Shown in pieces: positions 41,687 to 54,991 of a DNA stretch of 64,000 nt. This stretch comes from Helicoverpa zea (taxonomy: Eukaryota > Arthropoda > Insecta > Lepidoptera > Noctuidae): NCBI RefSeq assembly GCF_022581195.2, contig NC_061465.1, positions 3,598,501 through 3,662,500 of the forward strand, in the 5' to 3' direction. The position numbers were made by a program, and so were the translations under genes. Position 1 is the first letter of the stretch; each line of letters begins with the position of its first letter. The notes beneath the pieces were generated by a model. The model was not told the DNA's origin. It ran no database searches and saw only the letters and a program-made list of their open reading frames with translations.

Positions 41687-44600
41687 TCACGCGGTCGAGT
41701 TGACGGAGATAGAGTGTTTCAGTTTGCAGTCAATTATGATCTCGTCGCCTGACCTGATGTTGTACGAGTACAGCTGCTTTGTGGGGTACTTCATTTCCTC
41801 AGGCCCCTGAAAAGGCTTAAGAAATAGTAAAACTGTTAATGCAAACCATAAACAAGCATAAAATGTTAGTGTAGCAAAATAAGAAAAAAAAACAACCCTT
41901 CATGGCGATAGGGTAAACAAAGTGTGTCAGTCGTTTATTTACAAAATTCAACCAATTTATGTACATGTTATTAGAATTAGATAGCAATTGTGAATAAAAA
42001 AATGTGAAACATGCTTCAGTATATTATGACTCGGGGATGGTACCGGAAGAATTGAACCATTATTTAGATTACATGCTAAATCAATGTTTGATGTTATAGT
42101 TACATTTCGTAACTTGTGAGGGCCACAAAAATCTCCATAATCCAATTCCTTATGCAAATTATTTAGATATGCGGTGATCATAAAATTATAGTAGTAATAA
42201 TTATAAAAATATTTACCTGGCTGTCCCGAAGTTCTTGATCTACGTAGAAGAGTCTCATTTTAGCGGCGGGGAAACCCGCCATCCTCTCTAGTCTTGTTTT
42301 TAGGTCAGATACAGTTCTGCAAATCGTGATCATAGAAACATTAGGTACTAAGTAAGTACGAAGTTCGGAATATATGTATAGCAATATCGATGGGACCACC
42401 AGACCTATTATTCTGCCCATGTCAGACTTTTTATAGGACAGATAATCGGACCCATTTCTTGTTACATGTTCTGAGTAGGATTTTTTGAACGACTCTTTGT
42501 AGAACGTGTGCGTTCCACTATTGCTATGAAAAATTTGGTAACCATCCAACCACCATTGGATCAGATTTAAGAAATTAGACCAGTAAAATTTGGAGTTACC
42601 TACCTGTAAACATCGACGGTGCGCACTTCGCTGTTGTCGCCGCACGTGAAGGTGATCTGCACGCGCTTCTCCGGCCTCAGGTCCACCGACACGAGCGGGT
42701 CTAACTTGCCGTGGACGCCCACCAACTCCCAGTATCTGAAGAAAATAACAAAATACTTAGAACAACCTAGTCAACCTCCAGCCAAACTCTCTATGCAGAT
42801 ACCCTAAATTCTAGGCAAAATGCTAAACTTTAGTCCAATTTTTAAAATGGCCCTGGACGAAAGATATCCTCATACTATAGGTACAGTTAACTTTATATAG
42901 TTTGTATTACATATTAATCTGTTTTTGTCATCACCCATTTTGAGGTTGGTAAAACATTACCAATATTAACCTGTTACTATTACGACGTAAGCAGTTTTAG
43001 CCGTGTTAGTGCAACAAGATACTAATTGAGTGAGATTTTATGATTGTGCACACCTACGTTGTGACATTAGCATGCGAATTTAGTCATTTAGGTCGCAGGC
43101 CTCACCTACATTGCTCCTTATTGATTGAACCTTCGGGGCGGTTGCAATTTAGAAGGACATTGATGCAATATTTTTTTAAGTCAGAACACAAGTGTCTACT
43201 CTGTGGGAATTTCTAGAAAAAAATGGGCCTACATTACATTAGCCCGTGGTATTAAACACAGGAAATCAAATATCTACCTATACGAGTATAACTTTACGAG
43301 TAGTTAGTTAGCCCTTAATCATATTTGTAAGTTTTAGAAACATCACTAGGAAACATTGTTTCCTACGGTTTCCATAAAAATGTATCTTACCTATCGGGCC
43401 GATCCGACTCCGGTTTCTCCATGTAGTACCGTATGAAAGCCCTCTCGGCCGCGTCCCGTTCTTCGATGGGCACGGCGCCACCACCGTTCAGGGTCCTCAC
43501 GTGAGGAAGTCGAGCTACCAGTAACAGCCGCCGCTCATGCTCTGTGGATTCCACGCGTTCCCATAATGGCCAGCCCTGGAAAATAGGAAGAAAATAAAGG
43601 TTCATTATTTTGTAGGGAGTAACAGATAGACATTTATTGCTGGGGAGATTGTTGCACCACTTATTTTTCCCAGTAGATAGAAACACATAGGAAGTGGTTT
43701 ATCATGTAAATTTTTCGAAAAGTACAATTTTTCAGCCTACGTTGAATAAACGCTTTTTGATTTTCGTTTGCACATTAATGTAAGCAACTACAAGTATTTT
43801 ATATAAATAATTGTAGCATGATACATTATTTGAAACCTTCAAACAGCAAGATAGCATTGTTGAGTTAAAAATATTGTTTCATCATAATTAATGCTAAGTA
43901 CATTTTTATTGGCGAAATAAAAACTAAAAAAATGTAAGGCCGTAATTTAAATAAATAATTTTTAAAAGATTTATCAATAGACGTCAAAGGAGTAATTTAG
44001 ATTCTGCTCGACTTCATATTTACAATTTACTTCAATACAAGCATAAATACAAAAAAGATATGCCCCGGGTGAGGATCGAACTCACGACCTTAAGATTATG
44101 AGACTTACGCGCTGCCTACTGCGCCACCGAGGCCGGTGATAATGGTGTCAAATTAGATAATCAGTTTGTATATACCTACTGGGAAATATTTTTATGATAG
44201 TTTATCTTTGTGGCGGCGTGACCACGTTACATACAAAATCACTAAAGTGGCTCATGAGTTGGGTTGATATGTAAGTACCTAAAGGCATTATTGACCATTG
44301 CAAAGTTTACAACAATTTCATAGTCATTGCATAAAGTGGGATTTACTAACGCATAGGTCTTCTTTTCAAGATTTCAGAGTGACCTTGCAATATCTAGTGG
44401 GTAAACAGCGAATCCTTATTATAAACTAGATCTAGTATGTAGGTAAGTATCTACTTTCTTTCAAAAAGCTGGCCTAGCCTAGGTATCAATATAAACATTG
44501 CAGATAGGGAAGTAGATCACCATATCGATCCCGAAATAAACAACTTAGGTATACAAAAATCCCAAAGTCACGACTCAAACAAAAGGATCATCGAATGAAA

Positions 44601-47600
44601 CAAAAAGTCGTAGATTTAAATTGAATTGCTTTTTGTTCCTCTCAAGGTTCCGCGAGGATCAAGTTTCCTTGTAGGGCAGGCACGAATGGCTGCGAAGATG
44701 TTAGTTCCTAGTCAACTGTCCCGACATGTATTTATGATCGATTAATGTTCACCAACATGTTTTTCCAAGGATTGTTTATGATGGTCGTTTTGTGATCAAA
44801 GCTTGTTTAGAAATTTTACCGCTTCTGGGAACATTAGGAGCGTATATCCCTACCTTCTGTACTACTAGAGATTGAAAGATAAAACAGCCTGCCAAAACGA
44901 AGACTTCTTCAAAATAACTTATAGAAAAAGCCTAATTAAGGTATTTAGATGACTTTACAACAGCTTTATTCCATCCAAACTAAGCTAATAGGTAACTATT
45001 AGGTAATATTCGGAAATTATTCGATCCTGCCTAGTTTGAACCTATGTTTAGTTTGAAATGGATAAACCTAGGTGTTTGAACGGACCACACAGAATAACAA
45101 GCTAACAAGCACTTTATTTCCAGTTTCCGTCCGTCAATAACCCTGTGTGTGCCGGAGTTCAGCCTAATAAATTTTCACCCACGTCTGTCATCCACAAATG
45201 AAGGTTGCATAGGAAAGTAGCGCTCTCACTAACAAACCCATACCAACTATTCTCTGCTACATGTCAAAATTAGTCATTATCCTGATATTAATAAAGGCTA
45301 AAATGACTAACAGCTTCCAAGCTCATTCGGATGGCAAACAATATTAGGTCTAACAGGTAAGGTATTTGAGTTTAGTTTCTAATATTTTAGCGTTCCTTTG
45401 TTCTTTCATGTATGAGAGATCTTTGAGCGTGCGTTCAACCTCGTTGGCCTGTTTTGCCTAAAACCGGAAGCCGGAATCACCTTTGCATACATCAGGTCCC
45501 TGCGGAATTCGCTAGTGCCGCATTTGTATAGCCTTTTTAATGAGAACTAAGTAAATGCGTTGATAGGAAAAAAATCTTTGTTTACTAGACATTGAGTGTG
45601 GATTTATTTATGTTGATGATGTCTTTGTTTTATGCAAGTGAATGCTTTCAAAAACACCTCAGGTCGGCAAGGACAGAGTTTCGGATGGATCCGGAGCTCT
45701 AATGAGCGGCAAAGAAATCAGAACATCCATTAGCACCTTTCGAAAAAGTAAAATAAAAACTACAATTAGCTAGATACATATTCTTTCTTTTATTTTTGTT
45801 TGTGTCGTCCGTTGTGTTGACCCCTCCACACAAATTGTCAGACTAACGTGTGACTACCCACGCCGGAAAATGAAACGGTTATAATTTAAAGTCCCGCCGT
45901 GTCGATCGGTAACAGCCCCGTTCTGAATCATTGAATTTACCGTATCGATCGCTTTTGTAGTGTTAGCAGATGGATGCAAAATTAATGCATACACTGGTAC
46001 ACATTCAGGAAATTAGTTTTGCACATTACCATTTATCTAACAGACTTTTTATATTGAGATTTCATTACGTATTTTGGTAGTTCTGCAGTCAGTTAAAAAT
46101 ATAATAATATAAAGAGAATCACTAGCTAGCGCGTGATGATTACCCAAACGATTTCAAAGACCCATTAAGGACAGACACAACCGCGATAAAGCCAGCTATT
46201 GCAAAAGAAACGACGCATAAAATATGAATATTTCCATAATCCATTCTCATTTCGATAGTTTAACAATACGAATAGTTCAGTTGATACAAATTAAAAACAA
46301 AGGCTTGATACACGAGAGGTAAACAAAACATTAACTTAGTCATAACTTATTAAATAATAACTATTCTTAACGCAACATAATCTCGATCTAATACGTATGT
46401 AGGTAAAATATAACAAAGAACTAGGAAATATTTTCGTACCGACATACCAAGTCATACCTAGCCGTTGGAACATTATCTTAAGCGTGACGTTAGAAAAACG
46501 TACGTAACATGTCATACCTACTTATTGTGCAATCTGAAAGAAAAAACACGTCAGAGACACTCTGCTCCATTGTCTCTATTTGAAGAGTGACCGCACCTTT
46601 TAAAGGTAGGGAAAGATGTACCTGGGTACATTTCAAATTTGCAGATTGACCATAATCAATTAATAAAGTTTTAATCGTACTGGCTGATTTTACCGGTCCA
46701 ATAAAGCTTGTATCGCCATATAAAAAGCCTCTCAAGTCCGTCAACAATGAGAGAGACATTTCAAAAATAGAATAAAAAGATCTAGGCACCAGAAATTGTA
46801 TGAAGGCAGCACTATAAAAGGGAAAGGCATTTTGGAAAGTCACGAGTGGTCTCTCCATAAGTGGCGCTCTCCCCTTCCCAGTTGACAATGGCATGTGTCT
46901 ACATATTTAATATTAAACCTATATTTTATCCGGCTCAAGGGCAGGACATCCATTTTGGATGACGTCAGTCTTTTTACGCATTCCCTGCGAAGTATGGGGG
47001 GACCAATATACAAGGCTTGTAAACTTTATTATTTTTCTTTTCTTACACCTCTTATAAAATAGTTACTTAAAATAGTTTCTTTGTATATTGGCTGTCCATT
47101 CCACTTTATAATTTTAATTTCTACATGAAAGTTAGATAATTTCCTGTCTTATTACTAGAAACGTTTGAAGCCTCGTGTTTACGTTGACATTATTATATCA
47201 AATTATCACGTCAGTAACGGAGTAAATTGGTGCAGGTAAACACAATAATTCCATATCTAAATACAAGATAATTACGATGGCGGCAACTAAAATCAACTAA
47301 GTAAGTATCTAAGTTATAGTGCTGCGGCAAAAAATCTAATTAACTGTTACCAAAGGGAAAATACTGCATTGCGTGCGAAGGAAACTGCCTAAGTGCCCTT
47401 TCGATGTTAATACAAACACTTGAGTAATTGTCTGCGATAGTCTTTTTATCGATAAACAAGCAATTATGTGAACTGGTTTACAAGTTGTAGAAAATATTAA
47501 TGTTGATTTTTATCTTTGTCATTAATTTCTAACCGACTTCAAATATATTTCGATTTCTTATCGTCCATTCAGTGGTCCAAGAATACCAATCAAGTTTGAA

Positions 47601-50600
47601 CAAGACTTCTTCACAAAAAACGTTGTTCCCTTGTCCTAAAGTCCTGTATCTAGCCCCTTACGTGCAATAATTTCCACATGAATGGACTTCCATTCGTCTA
47701 TCGAACGTATGATACACAAAGGAGTTAGAATATTAATGTTAAGTGCGGATCGCAGGGACAGTTGACCTAAAACATCGAGTGCCGTGGAGAAATGAATTCA
47801 TAGGTCACGACGACGCCATAGCGACGTCAGCCTGAAAGAGACATTATACAGCTATAATTATATCATGGTAATATTACGATCCATTTGGGAGTTATAAATG
47901 AAGATTATTTGACGACGTCTACTGCAATAAATATAACCAATACACAAGAACTCCAAGTATTGGTGACACGAGAGATACTCGATCCGAACGATCGCTGACT
48001 GAATGTGGAATTCAAATGCAAACCATCTTTTGTGTAGGAGGTCCCAACAAAAGCCAGTATTAATCACGCCAGCTATGCAGACTTCGCAGACAGACGAGAT
48101 GGCTATGTAAGTACAAATGCACCGTCATAGTATAGTTCAGGAATTCAATCAATATTGGGTTTAGGAAAGGTAGGTTACAAAGAAGATGAGAATACGATTC
48201 CTAGGTAATATAGTGGATAAGCTCTGCATTTTACGGTATAGCTCAAAATGTTTGAACACCGAATAGCATGCACATGCTTTCTAGGTCACCCCGTAGCGAC
48301 CCGGTCGACACTCCACGTTCAAATCTATAAAATTCCGTATTCAACCGGCGTCTACAACAGTTACCTTAATATTATCGAAATGTTACATCTGCATTTTGTA
48401 GATAACCCTTCCGATATCTGGGCATCTGCTGTTTATTATGCGAGACCATTTGGTAGAGATCGACGGAACAGCGTATTAGCAGGAAAGCAAATGGCTTGAG
48501 TATTTAATCATAAGAAAAATGAATTTGGAACTACAACAAAACTAGTAGATTAGATAATAAAATTAATAATAATATATTTACAAGATTACATCGACAACAT
48601 AGAAGCATGATCGATCAAAACACCAACACAGCTTTTCACTTTGAAGTTAATGATAGGTATGAACACAGATGAAAAGAAATAAATTCACAATTCAATCAAC
48701 AAACTGCATAAAAAACCAGGTGACGCGCAGAAGGCGTGGGCTAAAAACCGAGGAGTGATTCGACCGTTAAATGCCCCTATATGAATCACTGACCGAAGCT
48801 TATTGTCCTCACGCGTGACAAGTAATTTTCCAATTTGTCGAAGAACATATTTCAATAAAAGCAACATCAAATATTGTTAGGAAAATGCAGCAAGAACCGT
48901 CGAACAGGAATTGCATTTTGCAAAAGCAAGAACAGCTCTAGGTAACTGCTGACTATCCATCAATGTCGGAAAACGGTTGTGTTGATAAAGTTTTATTGTA
49001 TGTGGAGCAATGCATGTTATATTTATTGATATAGTCGATTGTTACCGTTGACATATTTTTAAATCCATCTACAAATTCAGTAGCCAAATACAAACAAGGC
49101 CAAACACTTCAATTTAAATTGAACAGACCTCTTAGTTTGACAGGTAGACATTTGCACAACATCATATCATTGCCTCTCTTCCAGTTCACATACAAATGTA
49201 TACCTATTCATTGTTAAAGAATATTATTTAAGATGCTATATTAGACTGAGGTGAAGTGCTGTCTGCGTTGCAATAAAGTTACAAAATCTAGAAAATTACT
49301 ACAATTAAGATAAGCATTACAAAACATTTGAACGACTTCTTTCCCAATAAAATTATTAAAGTAATGACTGTTTAGCACTGCATGTTTCCTGAAATTTTAT
49401 ATTTTAACGATATGATGTCATCGCAAACTAACATTTGCGGCCATGGACTTTGGATTATCTGATACCGCGTTGCAATAGTAGATTTTTATTGGATAGGATT
49501 GGAAGGCGCTATTTCAGTTGTTCCTAAACGTTATTGCTCGTGTAAACAGCAATGAGTCGGCTATAATATTTCGCAACAGGTAGGTAGTAAGCTATTAAGG
49601 CTTGCACTCTGTATTATTAGCATCAGGATTGAATGTGCACGCTTCGTGCTTATCGCAACTGACGCGAAAATAGTGGGGCGCAAACACGAACCAAAGGCAG
49701 AAATCTAGTGAGTATTCTCCTACAGTCGATGCTATTAAAACGCTCAGCAATGTGCTGAAAATTCTGATATGTATGGGAGAGATGCATGATGAAAAGGATT
49801 TGGAAATTGAACATTTTGGCCCTCTCATGAAATGTAATTAGAATACAGAGGCAGGGCGTAATGTATCAAATGCCTGATAAATCAATCCGGAAGAATTGCA
49901 TTAGGTAATGGAGATTTCATATGAAGAGCTACAGACAGACCTGTAGAAAACGCAACGTTAAAAGTGCAAATATCAAGTCAACCCAAGGTCGACAGCTCAG
50001 CTGTTAAAGTGAACGACCCAAAGAGTTCGATTCATTTTACGGATGAATCATTGCGAACCCTTTACCTTTGCAGTTTTGGGTTTTTATTGACATCCCTGTC
50101 TGCGTCAGAGCCTCCTTCTTTAGAGATTTTATTTGTATTTTTAGTTTGTTTTGTAAGACTCTTTCGGAATCATTTTTTGTCAGTTCCCAACATGTAAAAT
50201 TTAATATTCTTTTATACTTTCCCACATTTTGAGAAAACAGAGAGTTTCATTGGTCCTACTTGAACCTACGCAGGAATCACAATATTTTAAATCCCATGAA
50301 CCTCTGCCTGACCGTAAAAGAAGAAAGATTGTGTTAGTATGTTTATTTGTCGCCTACGTGTGTGTGCTTTTATGTTCGACGTCTTCAAGTGCATGCCCAA
50401 TGAATAAAAGTTGACTGCTGTGATTCTTTGTCTACTCAAAAGGTTTAGCAAAGGAATCTTGAGTGTAAATTTAATTTCTGGTTATTCTTAAATATCATCA
50501 TTCCTGTTCTAGATTTCATGTATAAATAATCATTTATGTCAAGGTGTCTTTCTTAACCACGAACTCCATCAAAAAATACTTTTGACCATTATGACATCAC

Positions 50601-53600
50601 AATAGTTCATAGACGCATAAAGCGCATTAAAACAAACAGACACACTTTCACATTCTTTGTAGCGTGACGGTCACTATACAAAGTTGCCAAGTTGCACTAC
50701 GAACCATGTTCTATGGTAAAATTAACCATATAAGTTATACAATATGAGTCATATTTCTTTGTAATATGTTGGAAACTATGATAAACGATTTGCGTAACAA
50801 AGGACATGGTTGTGTGCACAAAGCGATTAACATTTGGAGGGCTTGTTGTCGATCATGTATTTGCACAACCTTGAACTTGATAAGTTTTATATGTCCTCAT
50901 TGCGTATATAGCCCGGTCAAAATAGACATTTGAAATAACAAAAATTCCCACAAAGCTGATTTTTGGTGGAGAGCTAGATTTGATCATTATAAATAAAATA
51001 CTAAAAGTCCCCATCGATCCCATGTGTGCGTCAAAAGTTATTCGAGGTTAAATGTCAAAATTTTAGGTTTTTTGACTTTTTTTCGAAAACGGTAAGTTTT
51101 ATCAAAAAAGAACATCAGACCAAAGTTGTAGATCTTAAAATTTTCTACAAAAATAGCATCAACAGTTTTCTCCTAAATGTTACCATTCCTGAGATATCGC
51201 GATTCAAAGAGTCACACTACACATGCTATGCACATATATAAGCAATGTATATACGAGGACTTTGAGTGTCAGACTCTTATTGACTAAAAACCGTCGTGTT
51301 CCGTCGTAAGCATTTTATGTACCAGGGCCGCGGTAACTCTTTCGAACAATCCCGCAGCCCCGACAGGCCTTGGCCCTGCTGGGCCCCGCTGGGGCTGCTG
51401 ACATGTCTTTGAGGAGCGCGTGGAACAACGCGCCGCCGACAGGGGTTTTTTGTCTATTAACTAGACATGAGCGATGAGCCACCCGAACTCACCGCACAGA
51501 GACCCACGCCTACGGTGGCCGGGAGTCGTCTTGCGACACCCGGAGCCCTTGGTGTCTGCCAGGTCCAGCGCGGCGGCCGGGATGAGAGGTGCGAACTCTT
51601 TGTCGTTTCGCCTCCTTCTTCTCGGACGCGAGAGGTCGCCGCCGCCTAAAGCCACGGCGAGGACCCGAAGGTGCTCTTCCCACACAGGGCACACCTGGAC
51701 TGTGTGGTCCATCGTGCCCTTGGGGCTGTCCGCACAGTGGTGACACCCGGGCGCCTCCTCACGACCGATTCGATACAGATACCTTCTGAAACAAATGTAT
51801 CCGGTGAGCCGCCATGACTCCTTCTGAGCCACTCCTCAAAGGGGGGACTTACGGCCACTATGGTGGCGTGCCCTAATTTACAACATCATGTGTAAAACAG
51901 AGATAAAGTTAGGAGTTAGGAGTTTACAGTTTAACTTTCAGTTGCATTGTATAATTTTGTCAGCTTACTATTGTTAAGTAATAGACTGTTTGTAAAAATA
52001 TTACTTTTTAAAAGAGTGTCTATGGAGTTTCTAGCCGGCTCTTCTCCATGAGACCAACTTTTTGTTTCATAGGAGCCTGCAAAGGCCTTTTTGAAATAAA
52101 AGGATTTTGATTTTAATTTAGAATTTCAATGTGGGCACTCTAGCTTCAGTGACAAGCCACGTGAAGGTAGTTCATAACCCGCCATGATCCAAGATAATAT
52201 CGAGGCTAAGCGGCAGTTAATTCTCGCAGACCAACATGTAACATACCGTGACATAGACCCGTGGCCGATTATTTTACATTCCCCAAAATGAAGCAAAGTC
52301 TTCGTGGTTAACGTTTCAGCACACCTGAAAAAGCTGTTGACTCACACAAATCGGCCATTTTGACTACCCCCACTTCAGAATGGAATAAATGTTTCAAGAA
52401 CTGGTTTAAATGCATGCAAAAGTGCATTAAATATCGCGGAGAATTCTTTGATAAACAATAAATGTTATTAACCTATTAGATTGTCTACACTTATTTCAAA
52501 CGACACAACTTAAAAGGCAGCCCTCGTATATACGTGGCTCATATGTGCATATCATGTGTAGTGTGACTCTTTGAAGCGCGATATCTCAGGAATGGTAACA
52601 TTTAGGAGAAAACTGTTAATGCCGTTTTTGTAGAAAATTTTATAATCTACAATTTTGGTCAGATGTATTTTTTTGATAAAACTTACCGTTTTCGAAAAAA
52701 ACACAAAAAAACAAAAATTTTGACATTTGACCTCGAATAACTTTTGATGCACACATGGGATCGATGGGGACTTTTAGTATTTAATTTATAATGATCAAAT
52801 CTAGCTCTCCACCAAAAATCAGCTCTGTGGGAATTTTTGTTATTTGACCACTACTTTTATGTCTATTTTGACCGGGCTAATAGTTTACTTTATATTATGT
52901 TAAGGACCGACGCGGATTGAAAAGTAACTCGACCTTTATGACTGCTATGCCTGATGCGAACACGGAAAAAATTCACAAGGAAGCCCATTTCTACAGTCAT
53001 CTTTTATTGAGAACAAGGCGAATCCAATCCCTGCTATCGACGGTTTTACGACATAAAATCTGTTCAAGTAGAACATAAAGCGTAAGACAAGGCTAACGTT
53101 CCTATTAAATTTGTGAGCTCCCGTCCGAAGCGAGACGAGTGGAGACGTGTCGAAATTATGCGTGCCCGCTGTAGTGATCGGTGATATTAGCTAACGTTGC
53201 ACAACTGGGCGTCAAGTAGGCCGCCACTATATCTGGAAGACCTTCACCTGCATTACACCAGGCGCCGAGCTCCCGAGGGACGTTACACGGATAATTTAAA
53301 ACTACAACACTCCTGAACACCTCAGACGGTACCATTCAACGTCAAAATTAGATCGGTTATCGCGAAGTTGTTCGGATTACAAGTTGGCGGCATTTAACGT
53401 GTTGGCGTTCTGACAGATTACGCACTGCCAAGTGCACATGCAGTTTAGAGGATTCAATTAAAATAAAACTGTTTGCAGTTCCTTTTGCTAGGCAACGGCC
53501 GTCTCAAACATTTAAATATCCATGCCTTATAAATTACCCATCAATCAATAGCTATTGTAGCCTGTGGAACAGCACCACGTCTATTTACTAATTCCTGCTA

Positions 53601-54954
53601 CTGTGTGTGCATAGAATAACATTTACAATACAGTTCCGGCCATGTGCTGTCCGCATAATCCTGTATTCGCGAGGTCAGTATTTGCAAACATTACAACCTA
53701 CGTGCCGGGAATACATAAAGGTTTAACAGGTGTGTTGTGAACTCACCTGCACTCGCAAACTCCGGAGAGCAGGAAACTGTGCCAGTCTGTCCACCTCGTC
53801 CCACGTCGCTAAGCCCGTATTGTTCAGGTTTAGGAAGCGGAGGTGTCTGGAATATCAATGACATCGCTGATGTGACGCACCACAACACAAATTATATTTA
53901 AATTCTGAAGATCAATAGGTCAATGGCAATACACATTGACCTCATTGTGTCATAATGATAACAAAATATATTTTTATTTACTCACGGGAAGGCATCGTGG
54001 CTCTTTTTATTTCCGTTGTCGTCACTACATTTCTCACATGGGTCTGGAGCTAAAGTCGTAATGGGACAGTCGTTAACCAGCAGGGTTTCCAAATTCGGGA
54101 AGGCGTAGCCTAGTTTAGAGATCTCTCGCCAACTGCTGACGTGGTTTCCGGAGAAATGAAGTTTTTTCAGCTGCTCATGGACAGGTTCACACGTGACATC
54201 GACGTTGAGCCGGGAGCACGCCTCACATTGATCTTTCTCATTGACTTCTTGTCCAGACAGGTCCACATAAGTGTACTCATTAAGGCTCAAATGCAACTCC
54301 TCCAGAGCTGGTAGAACTTTGAGTAACGAGTGGACACTCGGCCAACCAACGTACGTGGAATTCAAAATGAGGTGGCTTAGACAATCCCAACGCGGCTGAA
54401 GAGTTTGTGCCGCTTGAATTTGGGCTGAGAGACGATTGAAGCTCAAGTTTAAAAATCTTACTCTCGGCGTTTGTTCCAGTATTGCAAAAACCTAGAAGCA
54501 AAGCTCTATGTTAGTTTTATAGGAGTGAATATACGCAACAGCGCGGAAATAACTGCTGTCTATAACCAATAATTGGAGTTTGTCGTAACTGTGGGAATGG
54601 GGCGCTTATTGCAGAAGGCTTGTTTTCTGTAATCGCTGACGAGGAGGTTATGAACTACCCATATCTGTGATGAACTTAGCACAATAAAACCTTTTGATCT
54701 TAACTTACTTCATCCCACTCGCTGAGCTTGTTATTAGCTATATCGAGTTCGACAACGTCGGCACACTTATCGGCGAGGGCGCAGGCGTCTCCCGCGCAGT
54801 CGATGTCACAATCATTGAGCACCAGGAGCGTAGGTACGCTGAGCCGAGGGGAGCGCTTCGGCACGAATATAGCAACTGGCATGTCATCTATTGGGGGGTT
54901 CACTTCGCCCTTCGCGCCATATTTGCGCTCTAGAGCTTCTAGGAGCGACGGCAT
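41687..54954 (-). CDS. TBCEL: Tubulin-specific chaperone cofactor E-like protein (TBCEL)
   Basis: TBCEL destabilises tubulin and controls microtubule turnover in the cytoplasm. Exons on the minus strand: 54954-54709, 54491-53986, 53846-53747, 43575-43391, 42735-42604, 42316-42217, 41806-41687; these join in phase to 462 residues (human about 424). The ATG at 54954 (MPSLLEALERKYG) follows an in-frame TAG. A 5' UTR acceptor lies at about 54988. Leucine-rich repeats run from about residue 40 to 290 (LLVLNDCDIDCAGD, VVELDIANNKL, RFLNLSFNRLSA, LEELHLSLNEY, LKKLHFSGNHVS, LETLLVNDCPI, RFLNLNNTGL). A cap region follows (VARLPHVRTLNGG, RAFIRYY), then a ubiquitin-like C-terminus ending GPEEMKYPTKQLYSYNIRSG and IIIDCKLK. 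No CAP-Gly domain is present, which separates it from TBCE. Intron 3 is 10.2 kb and hosts a tRNA gene. Confidence 0.94.
43610..43765 (+). repeat. Interspersed repeat, worn copy
   Basis: GCTGGGGAGATTGTTGCACC, ACTTATTTTTCCCAG, GGAAGTGGTT and TTGAATAAACGCTTTTTGAT parallel the copy at 33470-33660 in the same order. Confidence 0.6.
44061..44133 (-). tRNA. Elongator tRNA-Met (CAT)
   Basis: 73 nt on the minus strand. The acceptor stem GCCTCGG pairs with CCGGGGC, with one G-T wobble. D stem GCGC/GCGC. Anticodon loop CTCATAA holds CAT. T stem GTGAG/CTCAC closes a TTCGATC loop. The discriminator base is A. A run of six T (minus strand, 44051-44056) just downstream is a good Pol III terminator. A and B boxes are intact. 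It lies in TBCEL intron 3, same strand. Its completeness and lack of a SINE body argue for a functional gene. Confidence 0.95.
51330..51860 (-). pseudogene. R1/jockey-group LINE C-terminal fragment
   Basis: A minus-strand open frame (51832-51461) contains GCHHCADSPKGTMDHTVQVC, an HxxC-type zinc knuckle usual after the reverse transcriptase of R1-like LINEs. Arginine-rich and low-complexity sequence follows. Only the 3' end is present and neighbouring frames carry parts of it, so it is degraded. GC content is much higher than the surrounding DNA. Confidence 0.7.
51960..52115 (+). mobile_element. LINE 3' tail fragment
   Basis: GAGTTTCTAGCCGGCTCTTC, GGCCTTTTTGAAATAAAAGG and a TTTTGATTTT end are typical of a common lepidopteran LINE tail. 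Inside the long-armed element. Confidence 0.6.
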
Positions 54955-54991
54955 GTTTGTGGACACCTATGATTCCTGTTTTAATACCTGA

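Larger units (their letters stand above)
50909..52879. mobile_element. 1.97 kb composite element with about 330-bp inverted arms
   Basis: TAGCCCGGTCAAAATAGACA at the left is mirrored by GTCTATTTTGACCGGGCTA at the right. The arms (50909-51240 and 52545-52879) share GTGGAGAGCTAGATTTGATC, ACATGGGATCGATGGGGA and GTTTTCTCCTAAATG-type blocks in inverted order. The centre carries two LINE pieces in opposite orientations (51330-51860 minus, 51960-52115 plus). No transposase is seen. It lies in TBCEL intron 3. Confidence 0.85.
43576..53746 (-). other. TBCEL: TBCEL intron 3 (10.2 kb)
   Basis: It contains a worn interspersed repeat (43610-43765), a tRNA-Met gene (44061-44133), and the long-armed element 50909-52879. 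The stretches 44134-50908 and 52880-53746 look like unique DNA of ordinary base composition. Short open frames there (46490-46894 minus, 48248-48499 plus, 49595-49828 minus) match no family I recognise and lack supporting splice or start context. Confidence 0.6.

Noticed and set aside
46490..50420. Idea of an integrated viral or wasp-virus segment in the TBCEL intron, based on several 60-134 codon frames
   Set aside because: No frame matches a family I can name and no integration boundaries or gene arrangement are visible. Base composition is not distinct, so it is treated as unique intron DNA.
51467..51789. Plus-strand frames over the GC-rich patch
   Set aside because: The minus strand carries a recognisable LINE zinc knuckle, so the plus frames are its shadow.
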